NCBI RefSeq assembly: GCF_009812055.1
Contig: NZ_WQNH01000001.1
Location: 186,001-250,000, forward strand
Reading direction: 5' to 3'
DNA: 64,000 nucleotides
Source of the DNA: Chelativorans xinjiangensis
GTDB lineage: Bacteria > Pseudomonadota > Alphaproteobacteria > Rhizobiales > Rhizobiaceae
Under the pieces are notes generated by a model. It was not told where the DNA came from. It was given only the letters and a program-made list of their open reading frames with translations, and ran no database searches. Position 1 is the first letter of the stretch. Each line of letters begins with the position of its first letter. This document shows positions 20,226 to 29,654 of the stretch, one piece after another. Position numbers and translations under genes: made by a program.

Positions 20226-22508
20226 TTAGACTTCTTCGAGCGACCCCTGGCTTTCGTCGGCAGGTCCGTCTTGGGCGACCCTGGATTTGCGTTGGCGCTT
20301 ATGCGCCGGCCCGTCGGCGTTACGCTTGCGGCTTTTCTCTCCGGTGCGCGATGCGCCCACCACTGGTGTCGCCTGTGCCGGAGGCGAGGTCTTGCCCTCC
20401 GGCAGGTGGAGCGTGACCTGCGGAAAGGGTATCTCGATGCCGCGCTCGTCGAACACCTCCTTGAGGATTTCATTATAGGCGCGCCCCAGCGTCCACTGCT
20501 GGCCGGCCGTTGTCTTGATACGGGCACGAACGACCACGGCGGAATCGGCGAACTCGGTCACTCCGTGCATTTCCAGATCGTCGATGATATGCTCGCCGAA
20601 CTCCGTCTCCTTCAGCCGCTCGAAGGCGTCCCGCATCGCCTGCTTCACATTGGAAATATTTGCTCCGTAGCTCACGCCGATGGCGGCCACGTGATAACTG
20701 AAGTTTCTCATGAAGTTGGCCACGGATTCGACGGATGAGAATGGGATCAGGTGATAGGCGCCGTCGACCGTACGCAGCGATACCGACCGGATCGTCAGCC
20801 GCTCGACAACCCCGGTGATTCCCCCCACGGTGACCATGTCGCCTTCATTCATCGCGTTCTCGAATTGGATGAAGGCGCCGTTGATGACGTCCTGCACCAG
20901 CTTCTGCGAGCCGAAGCCCACCGCCAGGCCAATGATGCCGGCGCCGGCAAGCAGCGGTCCGACGTTGACGCCGAGCTGGGTCAGCACCAAGAGCAGGATG
21001 ACGATGCTGAATACGATCGTGAATGCGTTGCGGAACAACCCCAGAAGGGTCCGCTCGCGCGGGCTCGGCATGCGGCCGTAGGTTGGGTTTAGCCGGTATT
21101 CCACCCAGGACTGGACGGCAAGATGCACAAGGCCACCGGCTAAGAGGATAAGGAACGCGGCGATCACCGAAGTCACAACCCTCTGGCCGAACTCGCTTGA
21201 CAGCCAGCCGATGAAGTCGGCCAGCCGCCAGATCTGTGCGATAGCGAGCACGACGGTGACCATGACGAGGCCACGGATGACCCGCAGGACGTTCGGTACA
21301 AACGCGTTGAGCCGCTGCTCAAGCAGCGGCAGCCGCGCCTTGATGTCGGCCGGCAGATGCATGCCGCCAGTGGCGACCCGCACCACGACCACGCTTAGCG
21401 CAACACCGATGGCCATCGCGACAAGCGATTGAACGGTTGCCAGCAGAACGAACGGGAGGGCCGCCTCCCGGTTGGCAAGCCACAGCACGAAGATGAGCGT
21501 GAGATAGCCGATCGCCACGATGTGCCAGAAAGTGGCGACGCCGGACAGGATCCGCACGAGAGGTTCCGCCTCCCCGCGCTCGGCATAACGGCCCAGCCGG
21601 GCGCGCACGGCGTCGCGGTTCTGCAGGATGATGACCCATGCCATTGCAAGGGCACAGAACAGCACGAAAACACGGACCGCCTCGGCCGCGCTGCTTGACA
21701 CGTTCGTTGCAAGAAGCGGCGCGACGAAAAGGAAAGTATAGCCGATAGCGCTGACGAGGCGGCTCAGCCAGAAGTACCAGTAGGCTGCCGTTGTATCGTC
21801 GATGCGCCCGAGGCGCAGCGCCGGCCACCGCGGCGCGAGCAGGATGCGAGCGGCCACCTTGGCAAGCTCTATGAACAGGAAGGCGTTGAGAAAAAGCGTC
21901 CGGCTGTTCCCCGCCTGGATGCCAGTATAGAAGGCCGGCAGGTATCCCATCACCCAAGCGCCGAGGACGGTGAGAAGGTCCGCCCCCGCGGACAATCCAA
22001 TGATCCCGGTGTGCCGGATAATGCCCGCGCCTTCCGCTGCGCCAGCAAGCACACGTTGAAAGCGCCTGAAGGCAAGCCGCAGCATGAAATAGGCGGCAAA
22101 AGTGATCGTAACGACCAGAAGGACGCTACGCACCGAATTCCAGAGGCCGCTCACGCTGATGGTGGCGGCACCCGAAACGACCGCACCCAGGTGATCTGCG
22201 AGCCGGATGATGGTGCCGATTAGCTCCGCACTGCCTTCCACCGCGCTGCCGGTATAGGCGGTGATCCGGTCCAGGATGGTCATTTCGGGCGCAGTCTGCG
22301 GCGATGACTCATCCCCTTGCGCCTCCGGGATTCCGGCACGCATCCTTTCGATCAACTGCCCGCGGGCTTCATCGTTCTCAAGGACCCGGATAAGCGCTTC
22401 GACATCAGCACCCACTTGAGTGGTCTGAGCGGCGCTCTGTCCATTAGCCGGCTGTGCCACAGCCGGGGTCGAGGCGACCAGTAGCAAGAGAAGGGCGAGC
22501 AGCCGCAT
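20226..22508 (-). CDS. MscS-family mechanosensitive channel with long N-terminal region
   Basis: A 760-residue membrane protein. A signal peptide (MRLLALLLLLVASTPAVAQ) is followed by a periplasmic stretch of about 80 residues and several predicted helices. The C-terminal third is the MscS core. The pore helix and following region read LLAGAGIIGLAVGFGSQKLVQDVINGAFI, and the beta domain has EGDMVTVGGITGVVERLTIRSVSLRTVDG. Such channels open under membrane tension to release solutes during hypo-osmotic shock. The length is more than twice that of E. coli MscS, as in other large rhizobial MscS paralogues. Its C-terminal tail after about residue 715 is charged and low in complexity. Tandem palindromes lie about 100 bases upstream of the start. 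Confidence 0.9.
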   Translation of the reverse strand: MRLLALLLLLVASTPAVAQPANGQSAAQTTQVGADVEALIRVLENDEARGQLIERMRAGIPEAQGDESSPQTAPEMTILDRITAYTGSAVEGSAELIGTIIRLADHLGAVVSGAATISVSGLWNSVRSVLLVVTITFAAYFMLRLAFRRFQRVLAGAAEGAGIIRHTGIIGLSAGADLLTVLGAWVMGYLPAFYTGIQAGNSRTLFLNAFLFIELAKVAARILLAPRWPALRLGRIDDTTAAYWYFWLSRLVSAIGYTFLFVAPLLATNVSSSAAEAVRVFVLFCALAMAWVIILQNRDAVRARLGRYAERGEAEPLVRILSGVATFWHIVAIGYLTLIFVLWLANREAALPFVLLATVQSLVAMAIGVALSVVVVRVATGGMHLPADIKARLPLLEQRLNAFVPNVLRVIRGLVMVTVVLAIAQIWRLADFIGWLSSEFGQRVVTSVIAAFLILLAGGLVHLAVQSWVEYRLNPTYGRMPSPRERTLLGLFRNAFTIVFSIVILLLVLTQLGVNVGPLLAGAGIIGLAVGFGSQKLVQDVINGAFIQFENAMNEGDMVTVGGITGVVERLTIRSVSLRTVDGAYHLIPFSSVESVANFMRNFSYHVAAIGVSYGANISNVKQAMRDAFERLKETEFGEHIIDDLEMHGVTEFADSAVVVRARIKTTAGQQWTLGRAYNEILKEVFDERGIEIPFPQVTLHLPEGKTSPPAQATPVVGASRTGEKSRKRNADGPAHKRQRKSRVAQDGPADESQGSLEEV

Positions 22509-22604
22509 ATTTTTACCTCTGGGCAGAGTTTGGGGGGACCAGATTGGTACAGTACGACGCTGAATTATTTCTGATCACTCTGAGTCGAGATGTGTGTCTT
22601 TTTT

Positions 22605-22644
22605 CTTAACCGATGTTAAGACACCTTTCTTAACCGAAGTTAAG
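22605..22644. promoter_or_regulatory. Two tandem palindromes upstream of the MscS-type gene
   Basis: CTTAACCGATGTTAAG (22605-22620) and CTTAACCGAAGTTAAG (22629-22644) are near-identical palindromes spaced exactly 24 bases start to start, each followed by ACACC. They lie 97-136 bases upstream of the MscS start codon. Helical phasing of about two turns and the conserved flank suggest two binding sites for one dimeric regulator. The identity of that regulator is unknown. Confidence 0.5.
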
Positions 22645-22940
22645 ACACCGCGCTCTGATACATTGAGGTCTACGCGAACGGAGCGGCCGACCTGAACGAT
22701 CTCGGCCTGCCGGAGAATCCGGCGTTCATCGAGCTGTTGCCGGTCCTTTTTTCAGCAGGAGTGTGGTTTTTTTTGGCTTTTGTTCTTCAGTTCATGGTTT
22801 CGCGTATTTCCCGCGAGCGATTTCTCCATCCTTACGCGACCGAAGCGGGTTCCGTTCGGAAACCGGAGCGCTATGGTTAACTCCAAGACGCTCCGCGCTC
22901 CCTGGCCGAGGAGATGCGAACCAAAAGCCCTGGGGAGGCC
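22645..22940. other. Non-coding gap, possibly containing a gene relic
   Basis: Between the palindromes and the aldo/keto reductase no convincing gene is seen. One plus-strand frame stays open from 22659 to a TAA at 22879-22881, with a coding-looking stretch (ANGAADLNDLGLPENPAF) and a hydrophobic patch. It lacks a plausible start until an ATG at 22794, so it may be a decayed gene end or chance. Confidence 0.3.
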
Positions 22941-24011
22941 TTATCGCGCCGCGATCTTCACGTCGCCGAACGTGACGTTTCGTGTCATCGGCCGGGCCAG
23001 AAACTCATGCGGGAAGCCAAGGTCGATCGCGCTTACCTCATCCAGACGGGCTCGCTGATCGTCGGTCAAGGTCACGTCAAGGGCGCCAAGGTTGTTCTCG
23101 AGCTGCGCCAAGGTCCGCACGCCCATGATCGGAGACGCGACCGACGGATTTAAAAGCGTCCAGGCGAGCGCCACCTGTGACGGAGATTTGCCGGCTTCGA
23201 TGGCGACCGCCTTGACCACGTCCGCGATTGCCAGGCCCCGCTCGCTGAGCGCGCCATTGGCGGCGGCAACGTTCTTGCGCGTGCCGACGGCGGAAGCACT
23301 GCCGGTGCCGATTTCGAGGTCAGCTTTGCTGTATTTGCCGGTCAAAACACCGCTGGCAAGCGGCGACCACGGGATCACGCCAAGCCCCATCTCGCGCGCC
23401 ATGGGGATAAGATCACGCTCCACGGTTCGCCCGATGAGGCTATATTCGATCTGCAGGGCGACGAGCGGGGCCCAGCCGCGCAGGTCGGCGATCGCCTGCA
23501 TGCGCGAAACCTGCCAGGCCGGTGTGTCGGATATACCGACATAGACAACCTTGCCCGCGCTGACGAGATCGTCCATGGCGCGCAAAATCTCTTCCACCGG
23601 CGTCGTGAAGTCCCACACGTGAAGGTAGAGAAGGTCGATATAATCGGTCTTCAGCCGTTCCAGGCTCGCCTCGACGGAACGCACCATGCTCTTGCGGTGG
23701 TTGCCGCCGGAATTGGGGTCGCCCGGCCGGGAGGACAGGGTATATTTGGTGGCGATCACCAGGCTGTCGCGTTTTTCCCTCGCGAATTCGCCGATGAAGC
23801 GTTCCGACGTGCCGTTCGTGTACTGGTTGGCGGTATCGATGAAATTGCCGCCACGGTCGACATAGGTGTCGAAGATGCGACGCGCTTCGTGCTCGTCGGC
23901 ACCCCAGCCCCAGTCGGTTCCGAAGGTCATCGTACCGAGTGCAAGGGGGGAAATCCGCAGGCCGGAGCGGCCGAGAAGGCGGTAGGTGTCCAAGGAAGGG
24001 GATGTGCTCAT
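22941..24011 (-). CDS. Aldo/keto reductase
   Basis: A 356-residue NAD(P)H-dependent oxidoreductase of the aldo/keto reductase fold. The N-terminus reads YRLLGRSGLRISPLALGTMTFG. The catalytic Asp-Tyr pair is in FIDTANQYTNGTSE. The Lys is in VIATKYT and the His is in LLYLHVWDF, completing the tetrad. The family's cofactor site is near the C-terminus (PIMGVRTLAQLENNLGAL). ATGs at 24017 and 24011 are possible; 24011 is better spaced from the GGAG site. It is divergent from a LysR-type gene 95 bases away, so that regulator probably controls it. The physiological substrate cannot be predicted. Confidence 0.9.
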   Translation of the reverse strand: MSTSPSLDTYRLLGRSGLRISPLALGTMTFGTDWGWGADEHEARRIFDTYVDRGGNFIDTANQYTNGTSERFIGEFAREKRDSLVIATKYTLSSRPGDPNSGGNHRKSMVRSVEASLERLKTDYIDLLYLHVWDFTTPVEEILRAMDDLVSAGKVVYVGISDTPAWQVSRMQAIADLRGWAPLVALQIEYSLIGRTVERDLIPMAREMGLGVIPWSPLASGVLTGKYSKADLEIGTGSASAVGTRKNVAAANGALSERGLAIADVVKAVAIEAGKSPSQVALAWTLLNPSVASPIMGVRTLAQLENNLGALDVTLTDDQRARLDEVSAIDLGFPHEFLARPMTRNVTFGDVKIAAR

Positions 24012-24106
24012 GGTCATCTCCGGTTAATGAGGCCGGCAAGATGCCACATCGCATTCATTTGATAATGTGCTATGATTTTCGTTGGCTATGAAGAAACGGA
24101 TATAGA

Positions 24107-25018
24107 ATGCGTGGCGGCGACTATGCCGAGCTGAGAGCCTTCGCCGCGGTGGTCGAGCATGGCAGTTTCGCTCGCGCAGCCGCCCATCTTGGCATGTCGC
24201 CTTCAGCCTTGAGCCAGGTCATTCGGCGCCTGGAAGAGCGGCTCGGAGTGAGGCTGCTCAACCGGACGACCCGCAGCGTCGCGCCGAGCGAGGCCGGGGA
24301 GCGCTTTCTCGGCCGCCTCCTTCCCGTGTTCGCTGATCTCGACGCAGCCGTTGCGGATGTTCGCAGCCTGCGCGATACGCCTTCGGGTCTGCTGCGGATC
24401 AACACAACCCGCATCGCCGCGATGCATTATCTCGCACCGATGATCGGGCCGTTCCTGAACAATTATCCCGAGATAACGCTCGACATCGTCGTCGACGACA
24501 AGCTGGTCGACATCGTGGCAAGCCGTTTCGACGCCGGTATCCGGCTCGGTGAGAAGGTGGAAAAGGATATGATCGCCGTCAGGATCAGCGGCGAACTCCG
24601 ACAGGTGGCGGTGGCAGCACCTTCCTATCTCGATCGTTTCGGCATGCCTGCAACGCCCCACGATCTGCGGCGCCATCGGTGCATCAACTTCCGCTGGCCG
24701 ACCGACTTCAGTCTCTATCGCTGGGAGTTCGAGCGCGACGGTGAAGAACTCGAGGTGGCTGTAGAGGGGCCCCTAATCGTGAATGAGCCGGAGATGGTGA
24801 CGGCCGCCGTCCTCGATGGCGCCGGCATCGCCTATCTCTTCACGCATCAGATCGAATCCCTGGTCGCAGCCGGAAGGCTGGTGCAGCTTCTGGAGGAGTG
24901 GTCGCCGGCCTTTCCGGGCTTCTATCTGTACCATCCAAGTCGCCGGCAGATGGCTCCGCCGCTGCGCGCTTTTCTGGATTTTGTTCGAAGGAAGTCCGCA
25001 GCCGCGCGCTGGTCATGA
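24107..25018 (+). CDS. LysR-family transcriptional regulator
   Basis: A 303-residue regulator with an N-terminal winged helix-turn-helix (AELRAFAAVVEHGSFARAAAHLGMSPSALSQVIRRLEERLG, given here as residues 7-46 in outline) and a C-terminal periplasmic-binding-like effector domain. The effector domain is of the AaeR/DmlR subgroup (RINTTRIAAMHYLAPMIGPF, then FDAGIRLGE). This subgroup often sits next to a divergently transcribed oxidoreductase that it regulates. Here the partner is the aldo/keto reductase, with an AT-richer 95-base promoter gap between them. The effector is unknown. Confidence 0.92.
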   Translation: MRGGDYAELRAFAAVVEHGSFARAAAHLGMSPSALSQVIRRLEERLGVRLLNRTTRSVAPSEAGERFLGRLLPVFADLDAAVADVRSLRDTPSGLLRINTTRIAAMHYLAPMIGPFLNNYPEITLDIVVDDKLVDIVASRFDAGIRLGEKVEKDMIAVRISGELRQVAVAAPSYLDRFGMPATPHDLRRHRCINFRWPTDFSLYRWEFERDGEELEVAVEGPLIVNEPEMVTAAVLDGAGIAYLFTHQIESLVAAGRLVQLLEEWSPAFPGFYLYHPSRRQMAPPLRAFLDFVRRKSAAARWS

Positions 25019-25342
25019 AAAACGGCAGGCGCCCGTCAAATGCGGTCGAGCATGCCGTTGATCGCTTCCAAGCAGCGCGCGTCCATTTTCCGATAAGCAC
25101 CGGTTGGGTCAGGCTCCACTTGATCAGCCGGTGATCAATAGCCATATTCGACAAGACCGCTCCTTTCATCGCGGGCGGCAGTCTTTTGGTTGAGGTCCTT
25201 TCGGGCCGTTTGTCATCCGACATTTACATTGGCCAAGTCCGCGTACGCTTGTGACCAGGCCGCGCTTGAACGACAGATCACGCTGGTTGGTGCGGTGGGG
25301 GCTTTCCGCCACTGACTTCTGCTTCGGTTTTTCGGAGGGACT
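25019..25342. other. Intergenic gap without a recognisable gene
   Basis: This 324-base stretch after the LysR gene has only short frames. A minus-strand frame covering most of it continues into the LysR gene and has no family resemblance, so it is treated as a shadow. The end of the gap carries a TCGGAGGGA ribosome site for the small gene that follows. Confidence 0.4.
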
Positions 25343-25591
25343 ATGAACGATATTGCCAAAATCCAACTCCCCGAGGCCGTTCTCGAGGCCATGTCTGGAG
25401 GGACGCACATCGTCCGCGCCTACCGTGAATTCCTTGGGTACTCGGTCGAGGAGCTGGCGGTGGCTTGTGGGCTCTCTATCGAAGAAATCGAAAACATCGA
25501 GGCCGGCCGCAGGTACGACAAAGGCTACCGTGAAAGAATTGCCAGATCCCTATCACTGCCTGAGGACACGTTTTCGGTGGAAGTGCCCTGA
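25343..25591 (+). CDS. Small XRE-like helix-turn-helix protein
   Basis: An 82-residue protein. Its centre reads as a lambda-repressor-type helix-turn-helix: AYREFLGYSVEELAVACG is the first helix pair and LSIEEIENIEAGRRYDKG the recognition region. This is followed by RERIARSLSLPEDTF, typical of XRE domains. The ATG follows a strong GGAGGGA site, supporting expression. It stands alone on the plus strand, convergent with the dpp operon. It could be an isolated DNA-binding protein, or an antitoxin-like protein without a visible toxin partner (no small ORF beside it looks like a toxin). Confidence 0.65.
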   Translation: MNDIAKIQLPEAVLEAMSGGTHIVRAYREFLGYSVEELAVACGLSIEEIENIEAGRRYDKGYRERIARSLSLPEDTFSVEVP

Positions 25592-25729
25592 GGGGAATTC
25601 AGGATCAACTGAAGAGCGAGGCCCGCTGATTGCAGGCACAGCATTCGCCGTTGCGCACGGAGTTCAGCGGCTGCAACGTGAGACCCGTTCATCGTTTCAT
25701 GGAATCGAGGAACCGGTCCAACCCGTTGC

Positions 25730-26704
25730 TTATCCCCGCAGATGGCAAGCCACCCAATGGCCGTCGGCAGCGCGTTTCAGCTGTGGCTTTTCCGTACTGC
25801 AGAGCGGCAGCTGGCGTATCGGGCAGCGCGCATGGAAATGGCAACCGGTCGGCGGATTGATCGGGTTTGGCACCTCGCCTTCCAGGCGGATGCGTTGGCG
25901 TTTGGCCCGCGGTGCCGGCACTGGCACCGCCGACAGCAGAGCTTCCGTATAGGGATGAAGCGGCCGCGTATAGAGGTCGCGGGAAGAGGCGATTTCCACC
26001 AGCCGGCCAAGGTACATGACGGCGACCCGCGTGCAGATGTGCTCGACGACCGATAGGTCATGGGCAATAAACAGGTAGGTCAGGCCGAACTCTTTCTGCA
26101 AGTCCTCGAGCAGGTTGATGACCTGCGCCTGGATCGACACGTCAAGTGCTGAGACCGGCTCATCGCAAACGATCAGTTTCGGCGAGACTGCCAGTGCACG
26201 AGCGATACCGATCCGCTGGCGCTGACCGCCCGAAAATTCATGCGGATAGCGCCGCATGTGGTCAGCACCCAGACCGACGGTTTCCAGAAGCTCGACAACG
26301 CGCTCCTCGATGGCGCGGCGGCTTTTGGCGAGTCCATGAATGATCAGGGCTTCGCCGACGATGGCGCCGACTGTCATACGCGGGTTCAACGACGCGTACG
26401 GATCCTGAAAGATGATCTGCATGTCGCGACGGAGTGCACCGAGTTCTTTTGCGTCAAGCTTGACGATGTCCCTGCCCTCAAACCAGATTTCGCCGGCGGT
26501 CGGCTCGATCAGCCGGAGGATACAACGCCCCGTCGTCGATTTGCCGCTCCCGGACTCGCCGACGAGCCCCAGCGTCTCGCCGGCGCTGAGATCGAAGCTG
26601 ACCTGGTCCACGGCGTGCACCTCGTCGACGATACGCCCCAGAATGCCGCCCTTCAGCGCAAAGTTCTTCACCAGATCGTTCACGCGCAGGAGCGGCTGTG
26701 TCAT
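25730..26704 (-). CDS. dppF: Oligo/dipeptide ABC transporter ATP-binding protein DppF
   Basis: A 324-residue ATPase and last gene of a five-gene peptide importer. Walker [10 protein letters not shown] (about residues 50-58), signature [15 protein letters not shown], Walker [15 protein letters not shown] and the H-loop [12 protein letters not shown] are intact. The C-terminal oligopeptide-type extension ([23 protein letters not shown]) has the spaced cysteines that can bind a small Fe-S cluster in this subfamily. It follows dppD by 14 bases. The heterodimer of this protein and DppD powers the DppBC pore. Confidence 0.93.
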   Translation of the reverse strand: MTQPLLRVNDLVKNFALKGGILGRIVDEVHAVDQVSFDLSAGETLGLVGESGSGKSTTGRCILRLIEPTAGEIWFEGRDIVKLDAKELGALRRDMQIIFQDPYASLNPRMTVGAIVGEALIIHGLAKSRRAIEERVVELLETVGLGADHMRRYPHEFSGGQRQRIGIARALAVSPKLIVCDEPVSALDVSIQAQVINLLEDLQKEFGLTYLFIAHDLSVVEHICTRVAVMYLGRLVEIASSRDLYTRPLHPYTEALLSAVPVPAPRAKRQRIRLEGEVPNPINPPTGCHFHARCPIRQLPLCSTEKPQLKRAADGHWVACHLRG

Positions 26705-26718
26705 CGGAACCCTCTCGG

Positions 26719-27711
26719 TCAGTAAAGGATGCAGGCAACCTTGTGCCCAGGCTCGACCTCGCGCAGGTCCGGCGCCGCCTGGGTGCAGGCGGCTGTCGCG
26801 AATTTGCAGCGTGCCGCAAACCGGCAGCCAGGCGGTGGATCGAGAAGGCTTGGCACCGTTCCGCTAATGGCTTCGAGACGTGCCCGCTGGTCCGCCGCCC
26901 GGTCAACCCTCGGAATGGAGCGGATCAGGCCTTGCGTGTACGGATGCAGCGGCCGGTCGAACAGCTCTTCGACGGAGGCTTCTTCCACCACGCGGCCGGC
27001 ATACATGACGACCACGCGCTGGGCGGTCTCGGCCACAACGCCCATATCGTGGGTGATCAGCATGATCGCCATCCCGAACCGCTCCTTCATCTCGCCCAGA
27101 AGGTCGAGAATCTGCGCCTGGATGGTCACGTCGAGCGCCGTGGTCGGTTCATCGGCAATCAGGAGCTTTGGATTGCAGGAGAGCGCCATGGCGATCATCA
27201 CCCGCTGGCGCATGCCGCCGGAGAACTGATGCGGATAGTCGTGGACCCTGCGCTCCGGCGTCGGAATCTGAACGAGCCGCAACATCTCGACCGCCCTGTC
27301 CAAGGCTTCGCGGCGGCTCGCATGCTCGTGCTCCCGGACCACCTCGGCGATCTGCTCCCCGACCGTATAGACCGGATTGAGCGACGTCATCGGCTCCTGG
27401 AAAATGATCGCGATCTCCTTGCTGCGGATCTTGCGCATCTCTTCCAGGTCGAGCGGCACCAGGTCGCGACCCTGCCACAATATGCGGCCGTCGTTGATCT
27501 TGCCGGGCGGCATCTGGATGAGCTTCAGGACCGTATGCGCGGTCACCGACTTGCCGCATCCGGATTCGCCGACGACGCCCAGGACCTCGCCGCGGCCGAT
27601 CGCAAGGTCGACACCATCGACCGCGCGCACAGTGCCATCGTCGGTTTTGAAATACGTCTTGAGACCACTGATCTCGAGAAGCGGCTCCGCCGTGCGCGCA
27701 TCCATGATCAC
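26719..27711 (-). CDS. dppD: Oligo/dipeptide ABC transporter ATP-binding protein DppD
   Basis: A 330-residue ATPase partner of DppF. Walker A is GESGCGKSV, an accepted Ser-to-Val variant at the position after the catalytic Ser/Thr in this family. The signature is [15 protein letters not shown], Walker B is [14 protein letters not shown] and the H-loop is [11 protein letters not shown]. The C-terminus carries the cysteine-bearing peptide-family extension ([19 protein letters not shown]). The start overlaps the dppC stop by four bases. Neighbours on both sides are the other importer subunits. Confidence 0.93.
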   Translation of the reverse strand: MIMDARTAEPLLEISGLKTYFKTDDGTVRAVDGVDLAIGRGEVLGVVGESGCGKSVTAHTVLKLIQMPPGKINDGRILWQGRDLVPLDLEEMRKIRSKEIAIIFQEPMTSLNPVYTVGEQIAEVVREHEHASRREALDRAVEMLRLVQIPTPERRVHDYPHQFSGGMRQRVMIAMALSCNPKLLIADEPTTALDVTIQAQILDLLGEMKERFGMAIMLITHDMGVVAETAQRVVVMYAGRVVEEASVEELFDRPLHPYTQGLIRSIPRVDRAADQRARLEAISGTVPSLLDPPPGCRFAARCKFATAACTQAAPDLREVEPGHKVACILY

Positions 27712-28661
27712 ATCACCCTGCGCGGGTCGAGCGCATCACGAAGCCCGTCGCCGATATAGTTGATGGAGAGTACGGCGAGGAAGATCGCGCCGCCGGCGAA
27801 CAACGCCCAGTGCGGCGCAACGTCCAGATAATCCTTGGCATCATAAAGGATGCGCCCCCATGTCGGGATGTCGGGCGGGAAGCCCAGACCGAGAAAAGAC
27901 AGCGTCGATTCCGCGATGATGGCCGCCGCGACATCAATTGTGCCGGCAACGATCACTGGACCGAGTGCATTCGGCAGGATGTGGCGCACGACCTGGCGCA
28001 AGGTCGAAGCGCCGAGGGCACGCGCCGCCTCGACGAAATCCCTTTCCCGCAGCGAGAAGAACTGCGCGCGCACCAGCCGGGCGACAGGCATCCAGCGGAA
28101 GCCGCCGATCACCACGACGATCAGCACGAATGTGCCCATCTCGGGTCCCGCCACCTCCTTCAGGCTGTCGCGGAAGAGGTAGATGATCAGAAGCAGAAGT
28201 GGAAGCTGCGGCAGGGAAAGAAACAAGTCCGTCAGCCACATCAGACCTGCATCAACCCTGCCGCGTGAAACCCCGGCAACCGCGCCGACGAGGGTGCCGA
28301 CCACGACCGCCATTGTCATCGCAGCCAGGCCGACCGCGAGCGAAATCCGCCCGCCGTACATCATCCGCGCAAGCAGGTCCTGCCCGAGATCGTCGGTGCC
28401 GAGCGGATGCGCCCAGCTGGGGCTCTCGAGCATAGCCGCGAAGTCTATTTCATTGATCGGCACACGCCAGATCAGGGGCCCGAATACCACCGCCACGATC
28501 ATCGTCATCAGGATCCCGGCGCTCAGCACGGCGAGGCGGTGGCGACGGAAGCGCCGCCAAGCTTCCCTGCCGGGTGTCACATGCCGTCGCGGCGCCGCAA
28601 CGGCGATGGGAACGCCGGTGGCAGGTTCAACGATAGGAGATGCGCGGGTCGAGCCAGCCAT
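27708..28661 (-). CDS. dppC: Dipeptide ABC transporter permease DppC
   Basis: A 317-residue permease with about six helices and the OppC-type N-terminal domain ([18 protein letters not shown]). The transporter signature loop is [26 protein letters not shown] near residue 210. The N-terminal cytoplasmic stretch is Pro- and Ala-rich. An upstream TTG at 28676 would lengthen it by five residues, but the ATG at 28661 is the better start. It overlaps dppB by 35 bases. It pairs with DppB to form the channel. Confidence 0.9.
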   Translation of the reverse strand: MAGSTRASPIVEPATGVPIAVAAPRRHVTPGREAWRRFRRHRLAVLSAGILMTMIVAVVFGPLIWRVPINEIDFAAMLESPSWAHPLGTDDLGQDLLARMMYGGRISLAVGLAAMTMAVVVGTLVGAVAGVSRGRVDAGLMWLTDLFLSLPQLPLLLLIIYLFRDSLKEVAGPEMGTFVLIVVVIGGFRWMPVARLVRAQFFSLRERDFVEAARALGASTLRQVVRHILPNALGPVIVAGTIDVAAAIIAESTLSFLGLGFPPDIPTWGRILYDAKDYLDVAPHWALFAGGAIFLAVLSINYIGDGLRDALDPRRVM

Positions 28662-29586
28662 AGAGGATATCCGCAATCAGGTTGAACAGGATGACCAAGC
28701 AGGCAAAGACGAATGTAACCGCCATGATCACCGGTGTGTCGTTGGCCAGGATTGAGCTGATCAGCAGCGAGCCGATCCCGGGAATCCGGAAGATCTGCTC
28801 GGTGACGATGGCGCCGCCGAAGACGATCGGCATCTGCAGGGCGACCAGCGTAACCACCGGGATCAGCGCGTTGCGCACGATGTGCTTCATGATCACAACA
28901 CGTTCCGCGAGGCCCTTGGCTCGCGCGGTGGTGACGTAGTCGAGGCGAACCACATCCAAAACGGCGGACCTCACGAAGCGCGTCCAGGAGGCACCCTGGA
29001 ACAGCCCGAGGACGGCGACAGGCATTATCGCTTGCTTGATGTGCCCCCAGACAAAGGCGAACCCGGTGGCATCGATCTCCGACCGGTACACGAATGGCAG
29101 CCAGTCGAGGGTGACGCTGAAGATCAGGATGAACACGATGCCGGTGAAGAAGGTCGGCAACGAAAAGCCGACGAAGGCGAGGGTGTTGGCAACCTGGTCG
29201 AAGAGCGAGTACGGACGGGTCGCCGCGTAGGTGCCGACCGGCAGCGCAATCAGCAGAGCCAGGACTTGCGAGGCGCCGATCACGATCAAGGTCGTCGGCA
29301 GGCGCTGCAGGATCAAGACGTCGACGTCGACGCGGCTGACGAACGAAAAGCCCCAGTCACCCTGGGACATCGCCATCAGCCAGCGCAGGTAACGGACATA
29401 AACAGGATCGTTCAGGCCGAACTTCTCGCGCAGCGCGGCACGCACTTCCGGAGGAACTGCAGGATTTGTGGCGAGCTCACCGAACGGGTCGCCGGGAGCA
29501 AGCGCCAATATGGTGAACAGTATAATGCTGATCCCGAGCAGGCTCGGCACCGCAATGAGTAATCGTCTGAGGAGATACTGGCTCAT
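28627..29586 (-). CDS. dppB: Dipeptide ABC transporter permease DppB
   Basis: A 319-residue permease. It opens MSQYLLRRLLIAVPSLLGIS, the standard DppB start. LALAPGDPF follows, and the cytoplasmic loop TTARAKGLAERVVIMKHIVRNALIPVVTL lies about residues 200-230. The ATG at 29586 is chosen because longer upstream reading does not resemble the family. About six helices are visible. It comes 68 bases after the binding protein gene, and the next gene overlaps its end. Confidence 0.92.
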   Translation of the reverse strand: MSQYLLRRLLIAVPSLLGISIILFTILALAPGDPFGELATNPAVPPEVRAALREKFGLNDPVYVRYLRWLMAMSQGDWGFSFVSRVDVDVLILQRLPTTLIVIGASQVLALLIALPVGTYAATRPYSLFDQVANTLAFVGFSLPTFFTGIVFILIFSVTLDWLPFVYRSEIDATGFAFVWGHIKQAIMPVAVLGLFQGASWTRFVRSAVLDVVRLDYVTTARAKGLAERVVIMKHIVRNALIPVVTLVALQMPIVFGGAIVTEQIFRIPGIGSLLISSILANDTPVIMAVTFVFACLVILFNLIADILYGWLDPRISYR

Positions 29587-29654
29587 GGACAACACCTTAC
29601 CCGAAAGCTTGGAGACCGGCCCGCAGGCCGGCCTTCGTTGCGTTCCGGGCGCGG

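Noticed and set aside
24840-25223. 127-codon minus-strand frame after the LysR gene
   Set aside because: Half of it is antisense to the LysR gene, and the rest has no recognisable family or ribosome site.
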